In this document: piece by piece, positions 59,002 through 64,000 of the stretch
Numbering within the stretch: position 1 is the stretch's first letter
Layout: each line of letters opens with the position of its first letter
From: Tretioscincus oriximinensis
Taxonomy: Eukaryota; Chordata; Lepidosauria; Squamata; Gymnophthalmidae
Length of the DNA: 64,000 nucleotides
NCBI GenBank assembly: GCA_022410635.1
Contig: JAJVDF010000019.1
Coordinates: 4,248,811 to 4,312,810 of the forward strand
Direction: 5' to 3'
Notes under the pieces: model-generated
What the model was told of the DNA's origin: nothing
The model's input: only the letters and a program-made list of their open reading frames with translations
Databases searched by the model: none
Made by a program: the position numbers and the translations under genes

Positions 59002-59595
59002 TTCTTCTTTCTTCTTTCTTCTTTCTTCTTTCTTCTTTCTTCTTTTTCTTTTTCTTTTTCTCCTTCTCCTCCTCCTCTAAGTACTGCCTTCTTTCTAATT
59101 ACTTCCTACCCAATTGCCTACCTAGCTATCTTTGTACCTCCTACCTACTTGCTTGCCTACCTATCTGCCAACTTTCATACCTACCACTGTGTTCCTTCTC
59201 TTCCTCCATTCCTTCTCCCTTCCTCCCTCCATCCCCAACCCTTACCAAGATTTTCCCCTTCCTCTCACTCTGTCTCCCCTAGGGCTCCATCTTACCTTCT
59301 TCTGTTTTCTTCCCTTCTTGTTGTTTTCTTCTTCTCTTCTTTTCTTCTCTTTTGTTCTTCTCTTTCCTTGTTTTCTTCTTGTTTTCTTCTTTTTCCTCCC
59401 CCTCCTTTTCACCCCTCTTTCCCTCTTCCCCTCTTCCTCCTCTCCCTCCTCACTCTTCCTCTCTCCCCCTCCCCTTCCTCTTCCCTCTCTTTCTCCTCTC
59501 CTGTCTCCCCCCTCCCCTCTCCCTTCTGTCCTCCTTGTCCCCCTTCTTCCTATTTCTTATTCCCCCACCCCTCCTCTTTATGCTCCCCTGTTCCA
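59002..59595 (+). repeat. Long pyrimidine tract with (TTTCTTC)n
   Basis: 59002-59079 is a 7-bp tandem (tttcttc)n passing into ctccttctcc. About 59180-59595 is then almost pure C/T on the plus strand with few purines. The three overlapping plus-strand open frames of 114-176 codons inside are Leu/Pro/Ser/Phe low-complexity products, not genes. Mirror-rich polypyrimidine DNA of this size can form triplex (H-DNA). Confidence 0.85.
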
Positions 59596-60652
59596 GGCCA
59601 GGGACTACTACTGGGTGCGTGCGCTTCACACGGAGCTCATCAGTGAACTCGGGAGCATTTGAGTTCCCCTCCTTCTATACCACCCTTTTACCATGACTTA
59701 CGAAACAGGCCGGAGGACTGTACGCGAAATGGCGCCACAGTCTGGCAGCTCATTTGGGCTTTATAGTATAGGATGAGCATGCTTGTGAACTCATAGAGCG
59801 AATGTCCTATACTTTTAATAGTTTGGCATACAAGCCTGAGTTTTATCAACTTGTCGTAATGTACACCTGTTTACACACTTATTTTAAATATTTTGTCATT
59901 GGGTATTGCAATTCAACATTTTCTCCACGGATATTGGCTAATGGGCAATTTTCTGTAGGCCTGACATATTGCCTTGTTAGTACCTCATTAACACCTGCTG
60001 CTAGTGAGCAGTATTCCTTGGGGATGCTTTTCTACTGTGTGCTCACCTGATGGAAAGCTAATTGCGTCACTGTGCAGTGTTCCCATTAAAGCTGGCAAGC
60101 ATCTGTGATTAATAAGGCACTGAAGTAATGAGGGAGTGAACCTAGGACAGAAAAATGCCTCCTGCTCCAGCTAGTTCCTCTTCCTGTGTTCAGAACTTTA
60201 ATTGCAAGTCCTTGTGGGGCAGAAAACGGTGTGATTGTAACTAGAGCCTCTGAAGAACTTAAAGCTCTATGGGCATGGTGTGGCATACACTAATGGAAAA
60301 GATTTGTCAAGTTTATTCTGTTTGGCATGCTAGCGAGGCATGGACCGGCCAAATGGCCTTTGTTCCCCACAAATTATAATGTAAAATATGAAAACAGGTC
60401 CAACTATGCAATTGAAGACACCATTAAAATGCCAAACCAGAGTCTTTTCTATTTTCCTGCCATATTTAATAGCAGAGCGACCCAGTTGCTTTTTAGGTTT
60501 TCCATAATGCCGTTCTCTCAGATACTATTATATGTAAAAATAATGCAGTGACCATCATTAACTGAAAATAAGAATATTTTCATAATAAAAATCACCATGC
60601 TGCAGAAAAGAAAATACCCTTTTGACAAATACCTAAAACTGCTACTTGGAAG
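59596..60652. other. No gene; candidate conserved noncoding interval
   Basis: 59900-60130 and 60330-60560 are repeat-free with balanced composition. No exon features. Confidence 0.35.
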
Positions 60653-61054
60653 TAGGGTTGCCATATTACCGGGACGGGGGTGGGGTGGGGGGTGCATGCA
60701 CGNGCGCGCATACGTACGTGTGNGTGCATGCGCGCGCTTACGCACGTGTGCGTGCACGCACGCATGCGCATACGGATGCTTGTAGCGAGACAGGCAGAAC
60801 GTCTTTCCTGCCTGTCTCACAAGCGTCCATGCGCACGCGNGCAGCTACGGTGGGGGGGTAGCGGCGGCGGGGGTAGCGGTGGGGGTAGCGGCGGGGGTAG
60901 CGGCTGCAGTGGCAGGGGTAGCGCCAGAGGGGAGTAGCGGGGGGGTTAGCGGCAACCCGGGATTTTAAAACTTTTTTTAAAAATCCAGCCGGGACAATAA
61001 AATTGTCCCTAAAACCGTGATTGTCCCGGTTTACCGGGACGTATGGCAACCCTA
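60653..61054. mobile_element. hAT-like MITE with CpG/G-rich cargo, exact TSD
   Basis: 402 bp flanked by cttggaag at 60645-60652 and 61055-61062 (exact). Both ends are TAGGGTTGCCATA in inverted orientation. Subterminal hairpins: 'gtcccggtttaccgggac' (61023-61040) and 'gggacaataaaattgtccc' (about 60992-61010). The middle holds alternating purine-pyrimidine DNA (about 60694-60777), an inverted repeat 'gagacaggcag...ctgcctgtctc' (60787-60819) and G-rich 'ggggtagcgg' repeats (about 60850-60945). No transposase. Confidence 0.85.
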
Positions 61055-61062
61055 CTTGGAAG

Positions 61063-63465
61063 TCTTTAGATTATTTTATTCCACCCAAACACAGCTTGTT
61101 TCTTTGTAGTCTAGATAAAGAACCAAACCCACAAGCAAGTCAAAATTATCTGGTCAATCGCTATTTAGACTTTTGTAGAAATACATTATATTGTCAAAAG
61201 TATTCACTCATACCTGTGTTCACCCGTGTGTGGGGGGTGAGCAATACAGCATAGCTCACTCTGAAAGCGTGTTTCTTTCATGTCAAAATGTTAATTGAAG
61301 GAAAAACTGATTCTGGGTACCTCCAGCTAGCAGGATTAAAAAAANAAAAACAAACCATATTGTCTTTCATCATCTTAGCCAGACATGGAAAACAATAGCA
61401 GATTTTTATCTCCATCTCACATGTTCTTTCAAAATTGTTCCTCTTGCAAATTCCTGGATAGCAAGAGCCAATCTATTTCTCTTTCCTTCTTCGAATGCTT
61501 GACTGACATTTGGATACTTTTAAGAGGAACAATCATAAATGGAGCTGTCAAATGGAGATAAGCATTTGCTATTACAGAAAATTTGGCATCATTACCAAAT
61601 TCCTCATTATTGCTTCCATATCTCAGGATTGTTTGGGGAACATCACCATTACATCTGCCATTCCTAAAATAATCCCAGGTTTAGAATTTCACATTTTAAT
61701 CTGCATCTACAATTGAGGTACAGTAGCTAAAAGCTTCAACCTTTCTCAGGCAGCCCATGCGTCAGCTGTGGAGGGGGGTGAGTGCCCTCTACTGGTCTCA
61801 GTTTCAGCTAATTTGGCTGTTCGAAAGCACTTGGCAATTAGATAAATGAGTGGCATTACAATGTAGTGAGGAAGACCGAATGTAAGCCATCAGGCAAAAG
61901 GAAAATAGCTTGTCGGCCGCTTGGAGTTCCTTCGGGTGAGAAAAATGGTATCTAAAAACCCAGTTCTTCTTCCATTATCCAGCAGAATTGTTGCTGACAA
62001 CCACCTGGGATTCTTCCTGTGTTAGAATTAAAGATATTGGCAGGAGGATAACTACAAACCAGGAGGTCCATTTGAATTGTGGCAACATGGATAACATAAG
62101 AGTTAAAGGAAGTACTCAGGGAGCACTTATGCCCAACTCACCATTTTCAGCCCTCTAAGAAATGCATAGTGCAATGATGACTGGTTCAATCTGGGTCCAT
62201 GTGGATACCACACCCATCCAGTACATGTACTGAATTATGAAAGAGAAAGTTAAAGAGACCTTGCTTTCTTGAGCCGCAAGCTCCACCCATTTGCCTGCCT
62301 GTTCCCCTGCTATTTCCCACTCTCATGTTCTCATAGTTGTGAGTCCAGACACTTCGTTCTTCCTTCTTGATTTGTAGTGAAATAGGAAGGAAGCCTCATG
62401 CATTTCACTGCAAATCCCAGGAGGTTTTGGGAATGAGAGATTGCTGGTCCGCACTGGGGTTGTGGTAAACTTCTCNCCCCTCCTCTTTTTACCTTGCCCC
62501 ATTTCAAAACAAAGAAAAAGGAAGAAATTCCATCTCTGTTTCAAACCAGTTCATTGCTAGGGAGGCTTTTAATTAAAAAAAATGTTGGGACATACACACA
62601 AACATTCTGTCATTAATTCAGAAGGGAAAGTACAAGGATCAATATCCAAAAAAAGGCTTTTAGAGAGCTATCATTGCTGGATCCCAGCAATTACATGTGG
62701 AAGACATCTTGATGACATAGCAAAAGAAAATGAACACCTGAATTCACCCTCAGTTATGATGTTATAACAGCACCATGCATGTCCACTCTAAAAAATGTAT
62801 ATGGCTGGGAACATTAGCAAGAGGCAATATGCCACTGCTTTTGTAATGTGGTTCCCCACAGCATTTAGTTCAGTTGCTGTCTAGAGCTCCCTCCTGCCTT
62901 AGTTTTCACTATACTGCTCCAGATAAAGGAACTTGGTATTCAGATGAAGAGAGGAAGTAAAATCTTCTAGACTAGGGAGTGTTTCAAATCCATTTGCTGC
63001 ATGACAAAAATCAGGTTGTACCCAGTGAAGGAAGAGGCCATATGGCAGTTGTTAATTATTCCTCAGTACATCTTTTGAATGAAAGTAATGCACACCTGTT
63101 TTTCTATTAAAAAAATAAAAATAAAGAGGAGGAAAAGCATATGCCCACTTAAGACATTGGCATCAAGGTAGAGACAGAACTTGTTAGAACATAGTCCAAT
63201 TCCAATTTGTCATAACAAGGCAGTCTCAAAAATTTGAGACTGTAATCTAAATGACTACCACGCGAGTAGCTATTGCACACAAATAATGATCCCCTATAGA
63301 TTTTAATGCTTCCCAAGTTCTGAATGAAAGTACCTAATCTGCGATATCTTTAACCTTTCCATGGGAAGCTCTGACTATGCCCAATTTGAATCTTCTGCTT
63401 TAAAAAGAAATCCATTAAAATTTGATACTGTGCTCAACAAGTTGGCCTGGCCCTTCTTATCCCTG
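61063..63465. other. No gene or recognised repeat
   Basis: Unassigned, AT-rich, short frames only. Confidence 0.45.
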
Positions 63466-63468
63466 CCA

Positions 63469-63640
63469 GGGCTGTGTTTAGGGAAAATATAGATACCGGT
63501 AGTACTAAGAAGATATTAATATTTTTAATTGCTTTTATTATTATAAAACCCAAAATAGCTGTGGGAAGAGGAGGAGTAAAATAAATTTTAAAAAGTAAAG
63601 AAATAAGTAAGTAAATTACAGCCCATGAGCAAAATATGAT
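63469..63640 (+). repeat. Interspersed repeat, copy 2 (partner 51725-51890)
   Basis: See partner. The two copies differ by scattered substitutions and small indels and are followed at about 120-165 bp by the same foldback family. Confidence 0.7.
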
Positions 63641-63762
63641 CTAAATCTGGCCATGCCTGCTACATCCTCTTACTTGCTATTCCAAATGATTGATGCTTTT
63701 CTCCTGACATATTCCTTTTGCCCCCTATTCGTCTCCTTTTTTAACATCATCAGTAAAACTCT

Positions 63763-63938
63763 GGCTGCATCCACATGGAGCGTTATCCTGGGCTGCCCCT
63801 CGTTATAGGAGTCGGCCAACCATGTGCCAGTGTACATTATGGCAGCCCCCGAATGAGGCCTGCCATGTATACTGGCATTGGATGGCCAGGCTCTGTCCCA
63901 AGATGTGGCCCAAAATAAGGGTCCATGTGGACGGGACC
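63763..63938. mobile_element. Foldback MITE with 'ctgcatccacatgg' end
   Basis: The left end ggctgcatccacatggagcg is matched loosely by the inverted right end ggtcccgtccacatggaccc, then 'ttatcctggg' against 'ttattttggg'. The inner arms 'tgccagtgtacattatggcag' and 'ctgccatgtatactggca' (about 63817-63882) pair well. No clear TSD. Confidence 0.55.
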
Positions 63939-64000
63939 TGAATCTTTGAATTGCTCTTCTTATCCAATCCTGGTCTGTCTTCTGCTTAGAATCATACTGC

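Noticed and set aside
59132..59696. Three overlapping open frames of 114-176 codons
   Set aside because: Low-complexity Leu/Pro/Ser/Phe strings from a pyrimidine tract; any frame stays open there because stop codons need purines.
60597..60937. Open frames through the CpG-rich MITE insert
   Set aside because: Cys/Arg/Ala/His- or Gly/Ser-repeat translations of simple sequence with N bases; no coding evidence.
1..64000. CRISPR arrays, operons, prophage or bacterial defence genes
   Set aside because: No regularly spaced repeats, no dense coding, no Shine-Dalgarno-linked gene chains; the content is that of a vertebrate nuclear genome.

Overview
The window looks like intergenic or intronic DNA from a vertebrate, most probably a squamate reptile (lizard, gecko or snake). 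It is AT-rich. It carries LINE, SINE and MITE types typical of squamates: L1 with a C-X2-C-X8-H-X4-C knuckle, L2-like and CR1-like 3' ends, tRNA-derived SINEs, and many foldback hAT and mariner-like MITEs. I see no intact host gene, no convincing spliced exon, and no rRNA, tRNA, CRISPR array or bacterial-type feature. Single N bases point to a draft eukaryotic assembly. The species call is inference.

Layout. 1-597 is the end of a SINE-containing segment that recurs at 39501-40080. 2.4-15 kb holds CR1, SINE and L2 fragments, a CR1 patchwork with two palindromic junctions, palindromic MITEs and a hAT MITE with target-site duplication (TSD). 15746-17214 is a 5'-truncated, fairly young L1 inserted inside a tetranucleotide repeat, with a 12-bp TSD. 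This is the only long protein-like reading frame in the window. 17-24.6 kb has quiet sequence, LTR-like relics and another palindromic MITE. 24.6-38.4 kb is mostly quiet. 38.4-46.7 kb is dense in transposons: a mariner-type MITE, a (GAA)n tract with a SINE, a GC-rich block, a perfect 86-bp-arm hairpin, a 374-bp hAT foldback with an exact TSD, and two hAT elements of another family. 50.5-51.3 kb is a roughly 310-bp (GAA)n tract, a MITE fragment and a SINE. 54-61 kb has a second mariner MITE that keeps the last codons of a transposase, more SINE and hAT copies, a 600-bp pyrimidine tract, and a GC-rich hAT MITE carrying Z-DNA-like and G-quadruplex-like cargo. 63.4-63.94 kb repeats the arrangement seen at 51.7-52.18 kb.

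How the pieces relate. The L1 is the kind of element that could have mobilised the SINEs. The hAT and mariner MITEs have no autonomous partner here. The recurrent theme is DNA able to form non-B structures (hairpins, GAA triplexes, G-rich runs, alternating purine-pyrimidine runs), nearly always linked to a mobile element. I found no evidence of a new gene system. The most informative items are the non-autonomous DNA transposon families whose ends and TSDs can be read directly.
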